Notes under the pieces: generated by a model
What the model was told of the DNA's origin: nothing
Seen by the model: only the letters and a program-made list of their open reading frames with translations
Databases searched by the model: none
Made by a program: the position numbers and the translations under genes
Shown: positions 35,435 through 46,969 of the stretch, in pieces
Layout of the letters: each line of letters opens with the position of its first letter
How positions within the stretch are numbered: position 1 is the first letter of the stretch
Source: Zoroaster sp. YZ-2022
Taxonomy: Eukaryota > Echinodermata > Asteroidea > Forcipulatida > Zoroasteridae
Direction: 5' to 3'
Length of the DNA: 64,000 bases
Assembly: GCA_029582265.1 (NCBI GenBank)
Contig: CM055816.1
Location: 28,688,366-28,752,365, forward strand

Positions 35435-38400
35435 CTGGATAAAAACAAGAATTGACATCCATAATAACAATGCCCATATGCAATAGCGTCCAACAAACCT
35501 ATTTTTAAATGAGCAGTTCATCCAAAAACGGGGCGCATAACTTTCTTTTCCCCAGGACGAACGTGGGCATTTTCTATGAAATTGTAATTTTGAAATTTAA
35601 AATTGTCACTTTTTGTAATAAAAACATAAATTAACGCTAGACAAGGAAGAACTATTTTTGAAATTGTCCTGGGAAAAGAAATTACGCCACCGCAGCTGCT
35701 ATATGAAAGGTGATCGGGTCCGGCAGGAGATCGGGTCCGGCAGGAGATCGAGTCCGGCCTGACTTGATATCCTAGACGGTCAAGTATAAATGGGTCCAGG
35801 TCAGGGGAAGGGTGTCAGGGGTAGGGGTATTAGGGGAGGGGTGTCAAGGGTGTGGTTTGTCAGGGGAGGGGTTCAAAGGTAGGGTGTCAGGGGTGGGGTG
35901 TCAGGGGTGGAGTGTTTGGGGAATGCTCTCTGGGGTGGGGTGTCGGGTAGGGGTGTCGGGGTGGGGATGTCAGGGTGGGAGTGTCGGAGAGGGGTTTGGG
36001 GAAAGGGGGTTTGGGGGAAAGGGGGTTAGGGAGGGGTGTCTGGGGGAGTGGTAAGATATGGGTACGACCATTGTACATATACACCCAGTATTCATCGTGT
36101 GTGCATGGGATCAAGACGGATCGTATAATGTTTGTACCTGAGATGTTCAGGGATGAACTCAACAACCATAACATTGGGAAATAGTGTATATTGTTGTGGT
36201 GTCCTATCCGTCCACAGATTGATTCCAAGAACACCTTCAGTAGATACATACAGAGAAGCATGCAGCTTGGTTCCTGAATATGGATTAAAAGATTGTAAGG
36301 TACAATATTGGTATAATTACGGCAAAGTGACTATCAGTATGCCTAATACTCTCTTTAAATCAAAACAAAGAAATAATTTGTTGTTGCAAACTGCTTACCG
36401 ACAAAAACAATTTCGAGAGCTAGTTTAATATAGTGGTCTCGCGTTCTAGTATAACTACCTTTGTTATGACTCGGCTATGGTTGAGAATTGGGTTCATCAC
36501 TATCTACATTTCTGCTGTTTGATTGCTCAACCTGTCAATGTTTTACCTTATTACACCGTGTCGTTATTTAGCGAGAAAAAAATACAGAAATGAGGGAGAA
36601 ATGGTGTTGAGGGGTTACCCATGTCCTTCAACCTCACGAAGAACTTCTTAAGAAGTTGTTCAGGTATGTAGATGACACCTTTGATGACCAGTTTTCTAAT
36701 GAGAGATGCTTAAATTGTTTAATATTTATCCTTTATTTCCCTTTATGAAAACAAACGAGATAATTTATCTTGGGATGATGACATCCTAAACTTATCTCGG
36801 GATGACGGCATCCAAGTTTAGGATGTCGTCCTCCTGTGATAATTTATGTTGGGATGTCGTCATCTTATGCTGATGATGTCGTCATCCCGAGATAAATTAT
36901 CTCAACAAGTTGGATGGCACTTCCAGAGCTCCGTAAAAATGTAATCCGATTTGTTGTCCTCATTCCTAAATGTTTACATGATTAGTGACTACTGGTAGAT
37001 CATACCGTAAATATTACGTGAAATTTACAGTTTTTACGGGATTTGTTTTTACAGTGGTATTACCTCTAGTGTATCTTGCGTCTAGTTTCTTCATGTACCC
37101 GGATATGTCAGCTGTCATGATGTATTCCAAATATGGCCATATTCTACCCACAATGCCGACAAAACCTTTAGCAAACTCCTCTCTCAGTTCGTTGGCTCGA
37201 GCTGGCTTTGCCGTCAAAGCTGCGTTCAGTGACCGTCGAATCTCCCCGTCGATTTGTAATTTAGGATTGACCCGTCCTTTAGCAAGATCCTCTAAAAACA
37301 TGTTCTGTTCATCTTCTAGCATTTTAAACGCTCTGTACACTTGTGAGGCAAAAGGCGCGAAAAACTGGTAAATGTTTTTGTCTGCGAGTGCAAAGAGAAC
37401 GTGAACATAAGTGGCTTCAAAATCAGTTTTAATTTGAAAGCCACTGAACGGTGTATTCTGTATTGCATTCATGACGATTTCTACGCTGTCGGGCACAAGA
37501 AAAACAGGCGCAATGGGTAGACCTGTTTTTGTAAACTTCTGATCTGGCTTACAGTACAATAAGGCTCCTTTCTGAACAGGACTCACCTTATTGTGGATTC
37601 TTGGCATAGCAATTATCAAAATAGGACCAATTGGATTGTTGATCATTGGTATTAACTTGCTCTTCCCAGTAGTACCAGATGTACTTCCAAACCTGTCTAC
37701 TTTTCCCGCCACACAGACGTTCTCCTCACCGTCAGCTAGTCTCTGGAAGTAATCTCGATAGTAGTCATACTTAGTGAGTGGGTGCTTATCACGGAACTCT
37801 TGAAGTGAGTGGATGTTGCCAAACCCGTGTCGCCTGCCGTACTCCGTATCTGCATCGCGAGCTAGCAACTTCTTAAGTAACCTTTCCTGCTCCTTTATTG
37901 GATGTTTCCATACCTCGGCCATCTTGATTTTGACAAACGGTGCAATGAGGTCAATGACACGCATTATGACGTACTCCAGTAACAGGGTCTTCAGGGTGTG
38001 AGTCTCGGAACAACGTAGTGTGGAGATGTGGAGAGCTACCACGGTGGAGAGTCCACCAAAAACAGCAAGGATACCTGGAAGTGTGAAAAAGTAACATGAC
38101 ATTTTGGGAGTTCTGTAGTGTCCTGAATTTAATAGCTCTAATAATGTTAGACATTGTATACAGCTTTAGCTTGCATTTATAATGATCAATCAGTTTTACC
38201 AGCAGATATTCTGAAAACCAAATGTTTCTGGAAACGGTTGTTTGAGGATGTATTTATTTTTTATTGTACATGTATACAGTGTTGGTTATGTTGGATTATG
38301 CGGACTCTCTTTGAATCAAGAAATACGTTACAACCTACCTGATAAAGTTTCAGCATAATGACGTTGTTGTCGTTTACGAGAAAATATTTAAAATGCATTC

Positions 38401-40746
38401 ATATAGTCACCGGTCCCATGTTGCGACAGAAAGTTTAAAAAAATTAAGATTTTTGATTTTTGATTTATTTGTTGTTACATATTTTGGCGATATTCATCAG
38501 AAGCTACAATGTCACGAAGTTTTGAAGCTGGAAGTGTGCTAATTTCTTAATTTGACTAATTATGAAAACAATAAAAATTGTGAGAAAGTGACGATTCACG
38601 ACACACAATACACTGTGAACACCGCGGGCGACAGAATAGAACGTTTTCACGAAGTGACACAAACCTTAGTTAGTGCGCAAAAAAACACAGCGCGCATTGC
38701 TTTTGCGTTTTCACGAAGTAACAAACTTTACATAATACAAATACGTAACCGCGTGTCACTTCGTAAAAACGCAAACCAGGTTTTTTTGTACACATTTCGT
38801 TTTCACGAAGTAACATAAACATTATATTGTTTTCAGGGGTTAATTGCTTAGTAATTAAAAAGGTCAGAGAGTCCAAAACAACATAGGCCTATTTCCATAA
38901 TTCGAAAGTTCTAAAGAGACAACAAAGTGACAACAATTCCAAAATAATATTGATGAAGATATGATGAAGAAACGTGTTTTCTTCAAATGTAAATTTTGTC
39001 AAGTGGGTGGGCAAGTTTGTGTCACTTTGTAAGACCGATGACAATATACTGAGACTTATTTCAATGAACCAAGACTACTGACACTGCACATGCCCATTCA
39101 TGTAGGCCTACCTGTGGGCTGTTTAAATATCCAAGATCAAACATATGAGCCAAGCATGAACATTGTATGGGGCTTTGCCACTGTTTGTGTGTCTGAAGAA
39201 TAAATAGTACTCTTTCTCATGCTATCATGCCCTAATGTAGGCCTATACATGTTTTTTTAGTGAGTGAAACTAAGGTATATGTACATTTTTAGTCTGCATC
39301 TGATGGTCTGGTCACTGGCTCACTCACTGCTGATTTTCAGTACCAATAGTATATAGTGGCTTTAAGTATCATATTGCGAATCACCAATAACCATTTGGAG
39401 TGTGTTTTCTTTCACAATTTTTTCAATGTCGTGGTTTTGTATTCATGTTTGTAAATGATTAACATAAAAGTGCAGTAATACATATTCATGCATGTCAAAG
39501 GTCAATTGCATTAAATAAGCAAAAGGGTTCCAATAGCTACACTATGTATTTACTCAAACTCAATGTACCAGATGACTGAATAATCAGCGTGTTCATTCAT
39601 GTGTCATGCAAAGGTCACCATTCAATGCGTCTCATACAGCGGTTGTTATGAATAATTTTTCAATGAAAGTGTAATTGTAAAGGTGGGTTCTATCACAAAA
39701 CCTTCTATGGTGAATGGTGGTCACGGTGAATGGTGGTCATGATTCATTGACATATAGGAACAGTGGGTCCCTGTACGAGTTCACTTTTAGCCCATTAATA
39801 AGAGATTCTTAATTCTGTAAATATTATAAAATCTTTTTTTTGCAATTATTTCAATCACGCAAGATAAGTAGGCCCTAATTATTTTCTTCGGTAATGTTGG
39901 GTCACACATGAAGTGCACTTGACCGGAAATCCGTATCAAGTTGTAAGTTGTTTTGTTCTTACGGTAAAACGCGAATGTTTTCAATAGTTTCAGACTTTGC
40001 AGCGAAATTAGCTTTGTGTTGTTATCTGGATATCGATAAGGCCAACAAAGGTATCTGGTTTGTGGTCATAGTTCGGCTTCAAAATCGGTGTAGTGACTCG
40101 CGTTTTTTATTCTTTTTTGGGGGGTAGCCTAAATCATGGCAAGGTACTCATATTCTTACTCAAGTACTCGTACATGTATTCATGACATTGACAATGTACT
40201 TGTAATTTTGTATTCTTACTCGTGACAAAGTACTCGTACGTACTCATGACAATGACAAAAGCAGACGATTTGGGCATAAAGTTCACTGTTGTGAGATCGG
40301 TAATTTTGGTGAAATTTTAATTTTATTATTTTTAATTTCAAAAATGTTTAGAAATTTCATGAAAGTGAGCTATCCCAGAATAACGGATTTTATGCCAAAA
40401 GTGTCTGCTTGGGCAAGGTTACCTAATCGCTAAGTTTTAGGTTGTAATAATTAGCATATCAAAAGTTTAAAACGAGAAAAATCGCCCCTTTTTTGTACAT
40501 GTGGGGCTAGGGCCAAGGATGCGGGAGTTCAGTGTATTGGACCTAGAATGGGGGCCAACTCATACCCATACACATGAAAAAGTATTCAACTACAACAGTG
40601 CCACCCACAGGCCTACCTGATATAGCTTTCAACTCCCATGACATGTCGCTCTGCCTCGTTATCCAGCAATAGTTAACGACATATGCAGTAACAAACCCAA
40701 AGAAGCATCCCCAAAGCAAACAACGAACCGCCCATGTTACGGCCAT
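35270..40746 (-). CDS. GH3 domain-containing protein, membrane-anchored, 3' end not visible
   Basis: Four exons join without breaking phase: 40746-40617, 38074-37064, 36273-36138 and 35434-35270, all with GT donors and AG acceptors. They give 480 codons. Residues about 8-28 and 44-60 are hydrophobic, suggesting an N-terminal membrane anchor or signal. GSTSGTTGKSK at 173-183 is the nucleotide-binding motif of GH3/acyl-adenylating enzymes. YVSTEGVLGINLW and NPQTLLMVEVEIGKKYEVV, then GLYRYRVGDVVEVVGF, are conserved GH3 blocks. Plant GH3 proteins conjugate amino acids to hormones; the animal branch has no firmly known reaction. The start is chosen at GCCATGG, an ideal Kozak context. The C-terminal lobe (perhaps 100-150 residues) is missing and may lie in the gap. 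Confidence 0.93.
35795..36060 (+). repeat. G-rich minisatellite in GH3 intron 3
   Basis: About fifteen imperfect copies of a GGGGTGTCAGGGGT-like unit. The core resembles the array at 14890-15065 only in G-richness. Confidence 0.88.
36138..36273 (-). CDS. GH3 gene, coding exon 3
   Basis: 136 bp; acceptor CCATATTCAG, donor AG|GTACAA. Encodes TKLHASLYVSTEGVLGINLW through to VVEFIPEHL. The Y.STEG..G.NLW block is the conserved GH3 substrate-pocket/nucleotide-binding segment. It is in a different frame from any long ORF, so easy to miss. Confidence 0.93.
36757..36903. mobile_element. 147-bp hairpin MITE in GH3 intron 2
   Basis: GAGATAATTTATCTTGGGAT at the left is inverse to ATCCCGAGATAAATTATCTC at the right. 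AAC is repeated on both sides (36754-36756 and 36904-36906). The interior repeats GGATGTCGTC-type motifs several times in both orientations, so nearly the whole element can fold. Confidence 0.8.
37064..38074 (-). CDS. GH3 gene, coding exon 2
   Basis: 1011 bp; acceptor TTCACACTTCCAG, donor AGAG|GTAATA. Carries the second hydrophobic segment, KHPIKEQERLLKKLLARDAD, the TSGTTGKSK nucleotide-binding motif and most of the N-terminal GH3 lobe. An ATG-initiated reading through the acceptor (MSCYFF..., 38102) would also be open but lacks exon 1. Confidence 0.95.
38585..38816 (+). repeat. Cluster of TTTTCACGAAG motifs in GH3 intron 1
   Basis: CGTTTTCACGAAGTGACAC, GCGTTTTCACGAAGTAACA and TCGTTTTCACGAAGTAACAT occur in direct orientation with an inverted GTGTCACTTCGTAAAAACGC between them. 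The motif is also the terminal repeat of the MITE at 27365-27891, so this is probably a related, rearranged element. No clear target duplication was found. Confidence 0.7.
38817..40616. other. GH3 intron 1, remainder
   Basis: No exon or recognised element. 40140-40250 contains imperfect TACTCGTAC/TACTCATGACA repeats. Confidence 0.5.
40617..40746 (-). CDS. GH3 gene, first coding exon
   Basis: ATG at 40746-40744 in the context ATAGCCATGG. Encodes MAVTWAVRCLLWGCFFGFVT through ELKAIS, with donor TCAG|GTAGGC leaving one base that completes a glycine with exon 2. An acceptor-like TTATTTCGAG lies just upstream, so a 5' non-coding exon is likely. Confidence 0.85.
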
Positions 40747-40878
40747 GGCTATGTCCTCGAAATAATACAATAAGTATCAAGAAATAGACTTATATCAGAG
40801 TTTTTCCTACAGCAGACAGACGTTAATGTATTGCCTGTACTATGAGTATATAGATGTAACGAATGTTTCGACAACTGA

Positions 40879-41030
40879 CCTGCCAGGCCTGATAGAGAAA
40901 TGACAAAGCTTTCCCACCAGCGACGGGTAACGCCTGGCTGGAAGCCAATAAATAAACTGCACTGCCGCTAGTGAAACAAATTTCCCATACACAAAGAGAG
41001 GCCTCACAAATCGGGCAAACGTTCATACCC
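40879..41030 (-). other. Possible 5' non-coding exon of the GH3 gene
   Basis: A good donor (CAG|GTCAGT, exon edge near 40879) follows a moderately GC-balanced segment on the minus strand, 130 bp upstream of the first coding exon. There is no transcript evidence. Confidence 0.25.
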
Positions 41031-41037
41031 CTAGGCT

Positions 41038-41930
41038 ATAATAATAATAATAATAATAGCATTTATATAGCGCCATATATCCAAATAAATTTTGCTCATA
41101 GGCGCAGAACAATCAAATTAAAACTGTCCAAGTTTAACTTGAAATTTAAAAATAAAAAGTTAAAAAACATTCAAAAACCCGTTAAAAACCCGTTCAATGG
41201 TGTAATTAAAGTATGCAAAAATTACCAAACATCACGTCAGTTAAAAAATTACATACAAAAGACCAAAAGCACATGTACATGATAAAAATGTATGACGAAT
41301 TAAACCTAATTATATTCCTTATTAAAAAGATAAGTCTTAAGACGTGATTTAAATACAGTCAGGGAGTTCAGTTCCCGTAAGTCCCTTGGTAACTTGTTCT
41401 ATAGCTGTGGCGCCACCCTGCACTGAGAATGCTCTTTCCCAAGCTGATTTCAATTTGACTACTGGGACGCTGAGGAGAGTTGTGTCAGATGATGACCTAA
41501 GCGACTGGGCACTTGTGTGTGGCATCAGCAGATCAGTTAGGTATTGAGGGGCAAGGTTTCGGCAGGCCTTGTATAGATGATAGTGATCAGCTTATACTGA
41601 ACCCTGCGAGTAACAGGCAGCCAGTGTAGAGATCTGAGAACTGGAGTGATGTGCTCTCTGCGTTTTGTGCCAGTAAGAATCCTCGCGGCTATGTTCTGTA
41701 ATCGCTGAAGGCGAGATATGGTATACTGTGGAAGGCCATACAGCAGGGCATTACAAGAGTCTATCCGGGAGGTGACGAATGCATGTATGGCAGTTGTTGC
41801 TGCTTTATCAGTGAGGTGCTTTCTGCTCAGTCTTATATTATACAGCTGATAATATGCAGCTTTACAGACCATGGAAATGTGTGCACTGTAACCTAGTGAT
41901 GAGTCAAAAATGACTCCGAGGTTGCGAACC
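41038..41930 (-). mobile_element. 5'-truncated LINE (CR1/L2-like) 3' region
   Basis: Minus frame 41872-41537 encodes SRIDSCNALLYGLPQYTISR, then LQNIAARILTGTKRREHITP and LRSLHWLPVTRRVQYKL, the standard C-terminal part of CR1/L2-type reverse transcriptase ORFs. A frameshift near 41560 separates it from the final RELNSL/FKSRLKTYLF-like tail (41400-41330). The element ends at ATA triplets by TTATATAGCGCC. Probably inactive. Confidence 0.88.
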
Positions 41931-41950
41931 TGATCCCTCCCTTACAAAAC

Positions 41951-42415
41951 AGTTCTATAGAATTCTATAAAAAAATTACATAGAATTTCTATACGGATTT
42001 CTATAGAGTGTGCTATAGAATCTCTCTATACAATTTCTATACAATTTCTATACAATTTCTATACAAATTCTATAGAGCTTATAGAATTTCTATAGAAAAA
42101 TGGGCCACTTCTATAAAATTTCTTTAAAAAAATAAACTGTTTCTATAGAAATCTAAAGAAACTTGATAAATTCTATAGAAAATTTAGAATAATTTTGTAT
42201 TGTATTCTATACAATAGCTTGCAGAGTTGTATAGAATAGTTTATAGAGTTCTATAGAACAGTTTATAGAGTTCTATAGAACAGTTTAGTTTTATAGAACA
42301 ATTTGTAGAGTTCTATAGAACAATTTGTAGAGTTCTATAGAACAATTTACAGAATTCTATAGAAAAATTTATAGATTTCTATAGAACATCTTCTTCTACT
42401 GTTCTATAGAAAAAC
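41951..42415. repeat. Field of palindromic TTCTATAGAA decamers
   Basis: Around twenty perfect or near-perfect copies of the self-complementary decamer TTCTATAGAA and its relatives (TTCTATACAA, TTCTATAGAG), spaced 10-30 bp apart. The segment is very AT-rich but not a simple tandem repeat. It abuts the LINE fragment on the left. Confidence 0.9.
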
Positions 42416-43050
42416 ATGTGTGGTCTCCAAACAGTTTTGTAATAAAAACAAAGCTGAAAATATATTTTTTAGACTGAGGTAATGATTTATTTATTTAACC
42501 TATCGTTTTCCTGCAAAAGTAGAACAATATAGACAGAACAAAAATAATACGTGTGTACTTTAAACTTTAAATAATAAGCTAGAACAATTGACCAGGGCAT
42601 CAACAAAGTATTAGGTAAAAACCAAGAATTTTGTTTGACTTACTCAAAATTAAAAATATTGATAGATCTCCTTAAGAGTTTTGTCTCCAAAATATAATTT
42701 TCAGTGGGAGAAAATGTTTATTTGAATTTTACTCATACCCTGAAAACAATAACAGCATCATAATGTAGTATCGTGCATGGATATGTTGTGGTTATCAAAT
42801 TTAAAGTACACATGATACATGTAAATATACAAATCCAATTTAATTTTGGTACAGAGTATACACCCTTTTCACTGATAATTCAGTCAATGATGTCGTATGA
42901 ACAGTTTGTTCAAACCATGCAGTTCCACTTTTCGTCAATTATTTTTTATTACACTATTTCAATACTTCTTTAATACATGCAAAAGCACAATGACTCCATT
43001 TTTATCTTTAATTTTTTTCGATCTGCTGATCAATAATGTTAATTTCTGGG
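42416..43050. other. Intergenic, no gene seen
   Basis: AT-rich, no exon-like frame and no repeat recognised. Confidence 0.5.
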
Positions 43051-43057
43051 AAAGTTT

Positions 43058-43640
43058 TCATGATGAAGGAAAGTAAGCACACTGCCCTTTACTGCATAGA
43101 AGTAACGTGACAGAGACTCGGGGCGGGGATTGATCGTTGTCATTTCTGCTGGTTCCACCGTCTGGGACATTCCTTCGAGGAAGGTCCAAGGTGTCCGTTA
43201 CATCTCCAGCCCTATATCCATCAGCTGTCCTACACCTCATCACTGTTCACATGGTTCAGTACCTTCCGCAAGTCGGTTGCGACCATTTGTTTTCTCTACT
43301 GTCTCTCCTGTCTCCACTCCTATGTGATGGATACATGGAGAGGCTGTGTGGTGGTGAGACCATTGTGTCGTGCTCAAAGACTTTATTCAAGTCTCTCATG
43401 TCGTCTGGTAGATATAGTTGGATGGTATTAGTGTCTTCAACTATAGCCTGCGTGCTCACTGATGGTTCACCCTCTGGCTACATATCCTGCCTTTTTATCC
43501 CCTCAGCTGATATCGGTAATACTGGCTCATCATCTGTATGGTTCCATTTCCATTGTACTCTGGTGGGCTGAGGGTACTCATTATTGTAAGGGCGTAATTG
43601 TATGTCATCTGGTCGGACAGGAACACTCAGACTGACTGCC
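43058..43640 (-). pseudogene. Degenerate coding-like region, unrecognised (possible retroelement C-terminus)
   Basis: GC content rises compared with its flanks. Minus-strand frames encode PDDIQLRPYNNEYPQPTRVQ (about 43600), PDDMRDLNKVFEHDTMVSPP (43430) and GDVTDTLDLPRRNVPDGGTS (43200) with stops between them. The polar, proline-rich, basic character would fit the end of a retroelement polyprotein. I do not recognise a family. Confidence 0.3.
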
Positions 43641-44100
43641 AAATAACTGCAGTATGGGGTACATTAATGATTCAATGGTCGATGACCCTGAAAGAATAAA
43701 ATATGAACAGCCAGGAGTTGAATAAGAGAACTTCTCAGATCTTTATACTTAATGGTGGTAACGGAACATATCACATGGAATATACAATAAATCTTGATCA
43801 AAAACAATTGAAATGACATTCTAGGAAACAAACTGTAAATTAAAAACCATTTAAAGGTAAATGCTAACTCTACTTTCCTTCCTTTCAATGGCAGATGCAT
43901 GATTAACATACTTTTGTCATTGAAGATCTTGTTCTCATATATAAAATAATGCAAACTCATAACTCTAATGTTTACTTCCACTCAATGTACTTTAGCGCAT
44001 CACAAAACTACTGGACCATAAACATACTAGGCTATCAGAACCAAGGCTCTTGGCTCAACATGGGCCGGGGTCACACATCACCGCTGCACGCAGAGCGACA
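43641..44100. other. Intergenic, no gene seen
   Basis: No support for a gene or repeat. Confidence 0.45.
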
Positions 44101-44104
44101 AGAG

Positions 44105-44400
44105 GTTTGTGCGCATGCGCCTTTTTCTGCTCTGTATAGCGCCCTCTATTGGTGTTGTTTCACCAACTTTAAACAAGGTCGCGTCTTTTGAAATTTGGCA
44201 AATCGACTGGAGGTGTACGATCAAAGTGAGTGCAAATGCCAAATGACCTCAATGAACAAAGATCACACATCAATCTACAGTCATGGCTTTACAAGATGAC
44301 ACGTTTCTGGGTGAATTCATCGAAACCCGAAGTGTAAAAAGCGTCTTCAATGTGCATCAAATATTGAGCATATTCCGTAAAATTTTACAGATCGAGATAA
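44105..44400 (+). promoter_or_regulatory. Candidate promoter and first exon, CpG-bearing
   Basis: TGCGCATGCGCC near 44112 matches the palindromic NRF-1 site. It is followed by a CpG-containing stretch and, at 44283, ATG in a strong Kozak context (GTCATGG) opening MALQDDTFLGEFIETRSVKS. The frame closes after about 40 codons. A second GCGCATGCGCC is at 45298. No downstream exon was identified, so this is only a candidate. Confidence 0.2.
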
Positions 44401-44517
44401 GCTAATTATTGGTCCATTTTTGACGTTATTATACGTCTTTCATGAATTATTTTCTTGAAAAATCAAGCATAGGAGGGTAGTTAAACTCACGAAGAACAGT
44501 TTCATGGTGATTATACC

Positions 44518-44922
44518 TGAGCAAACCCAAGTAACGTCCTCTGGGCAGCAATTCAAAAAAGGTGAAATATTGCTATTGATTACATCTTCGCTGTTTAAAT
44601 AATGGATTTGGAGTGCATAGAAAGGAAAAAAATCCTTAAATTAATTTAAAATGGAAGAGTGAAGAGAATATATGTATTAAATATTGGTTCATATTGGCTT
44701 ATAAACTCAAATCATTCCCCGTTTGTTTTATATTCTAACGTTATTAAAAAATTATGTAACCCCCCTTACAATGAAAACGCCCACAATCTAATCCGTGTGT
44801 GTATATGCACACGCATATGTCATCCCAAAAACCGTAACGGGTTCCCCAGAAATCTTTTGTTTAACAACGCTGAAGCCGCAGGGGAATCCCACCGTTTAAA
44901 AGTTAGCTACTGGGTTTGCTCA
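44518..44922. mobile_element. Possible MITE, 405 bp
   Basis: TGAGCAAACCCA at 44518 is inverse to TGGGTTTGCTCA ending at 44922, with weaker complementarity for a few bases more. No target duplication is obvious. Confidence 0.45.
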
Positions 44923-45170
44923 AATAACAAAGTAATAATTAGTTAAAATAAGAGTTCTTTCACCTATCATACTTTTATGTCTCAAGGAAAATTCATCTTC
45001 AGGAAGAAAATCCGCTTTGAAATATTACCTTTTTCAGCGTGCGCGCTCTTGTCAAGGGCCAGAGTTGTGCACAAAAAAACTTCAAGGAAATTCGCGCGTT
45101 TGCGATTGCCCATATTGCTGTAATGTTAGTTCAATATTTGCAGACGACATATTCTTTCTAATCCTATTGG

Positions 45171-45740
45171 TTAAAAATTCTCTTTGAAATTAATTTTCAG
45201 TATGTAACAGGCGTTTTTATCAATGAACTCCGCGACGGAAAAAAAAGTAAAGGTCACGTTATGAATATGCATTTTTGTATGACCCTTCAAAATTCTCGCG
45301 CATGCGCCCAAACCACATGTCGCCTGCAGAGCATTTTGAACAGCGGTGACATGTTCCCAGTATAAGCTGTACAGCCATAGCCAACACATGCACATACCAT
45401 GAATACTGTTGCATTCCCCACTATCGTGGGTCAACAAATAATAGTCGGACACAAACTTTGTTGTGACAATCTCAATCAATGGGTTTGGTTTATTATTAAC
45501 ATCACTATTTAACAATGGCACTATAGTAACATGTATGACAGGAGTGGTAGCGTATAGGTACATGTCAATAGTTAAACTTATATACTTGTGCCAAGTTCCG
45601 AATAGGGTGTACGAATACCAACTATTGGGTACAGTCAGTGGGGACCATCGTTCGTTCATGCGGCTTGTCACTCGGCATACGGTACGGGCACTGCTATACC
45701 GAGAGACGGGCGGGTGGTCGGTCTCTACGACGGGGACCAC
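45171..45740 (-). CDS. 189-codon open frame, unrecognised
   Basis: A continuous minus-strand frame without a recognisable domain. Composition is unremarkable (many Thr, Tyr, Cys) and no splice structure or paralog in this window supports it. It could be chance; I give it low weight. Confidence 0.15.
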   Translation of the reverse strand: MVPVVETDHPPVSRYSSARTVCRVTSRMNERWSPLTVPNSWYSYTLFGTWHKYISLTIDMYLYATTPVIHVTIVPLLNSDVNNKPNPLIEIVTTKFVSDYYLLTHDSGECNSIHGMCMCWLWLYSLYWEHVTAVQNALQATCGLGACARILKGHTKMHIHNVTFTFFSVAEFIDKNACYILKINFKENF

Positions 45741-46289
45741 CGGGGCTTGACTACACGGGGTGTCTGGACGGGGCCAGAGTGTGTATCAGACTGCATTAGC
45801 TACATGTAGGCGAACCAATGGCCATATCGACGCCCTGCACTATTGGTTCAACGAACGAGGCACTGCACTGTAATAGTTCGGTATATCGCACTGTCATATG
45901 GATCGGATCGAGTCGCATAGATTTCATTCGGAACCGCACTTCGCCGAGATCAGGAAATCTTGAGGATTATATAGAAATCTGGGGCCTAGGAATGAATAAA
46001 ACATAAGCCTAGTTTAGCGTCTTAGCCAATGAGAAGCTTGGCTTCCGCGTCTAAGGGTAGAAACGTGTGCAAAATCAGGGTATACAACAGGTCCTTGTTC
46101 CATATAAGGAAAGGTATTTGACGAAAGTGAAGTGAGTGACAACTTAGAAAGGTGGGCGTGTTCAAGGGGAAAATGCTTACCGGGCATGTTAAGCTATTTG
46201 CTTGGATGCTAAGCTATTAGTGCATGAGGGGAACAGCGGCTGTGCTTGGGTAGGGAGCACAACACACGTGGGCCACGGCTAATGACTGA

Positions 46290-46510
46290 GCGGGTCAGTC
46301 ACGGTGACTGTTTGGCCGTGGTTCACCCACGAACCGGGTGGGGTGGGTTGATACATGTATGTACCCACACTTTTTGGCCTGGGAGTGGGTGGTCCATAGG
46401 ATCACCTCCCAGAATTTGCATGTAGTTAAAGGGTGGGGTTTCAAGGGGTAAACTCTTCCCCCTCCCCTATGGGCCTTCCGAATTTTGAACATAAAGTGTT
46501 GTTTCAAGCG
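46290..46510 (-). repeat. Repeat related to the hAT-type MITE at 31854-32056
   Basis: The minus strand reads AATTCTGGGAGGTGATCCTA then TGGACCACCC, close to ATTCTGGAGGATGATTCTAT then GGACCATCCC in the MITE. Ends could not be placed. Confidence 0.45.
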
Positions 46511-46639
46511 GTATTATTATTATTTTTATTGTTGGGGGAGGGGGTCATAATAATAAGCAATAATAAGCAAATGTCAAATCAATGTGTGATAGTAAATCTG
46601 TGTCATTGCCTACTTAATCAAGTAGAGTCTATGTATCAT

Positions 46640-46885
46640 AAAAACATTAACCCTAACCTTCCCAAATCCTCTAAAATCCTCTGCCAAAGTTAAGGATTTT
46701 GAAGGATTGAGGTTACATGCTCTTTGCTAAAGTGAAGGATTTTGGAGGATTGAAGTTATTAGGCATACTTGTATTCCATGGTACATGTACATCCATGTTT
46801 GTTGTAGTGATTGCAAGGTCAGTGCTAGGGTCAGTGGACACTGTTTATTGCTCCATAGTTTGGGACTAAAATTACTAAAACTTGG
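46640..46885 (+). repeat. Dispersed repeat, copy 2 (inverted partner of 640-975)
   Basis: Shares AAGTGAAGGATTTT, TTAGGCATACT, CATGTTTGTTGTAGTGATTG and CAGTGGACACTGTTTATTGC in order with the complement of 640-975. Confidence 0.7.
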
Positions 46886-46969
46886 GAGGATGAGAACAAG
46901 TCATATTAATTAATGGTCTAATTTGGAATTAAACAGGAAAGAATATTCCCACACATCTATTCTTATTGT

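Noticed and set aside
35812..36054. Gly-rich 80-codon frame
   Set aside because: Lies entirely in a G-rich minisatellite within GH3 intron 3.
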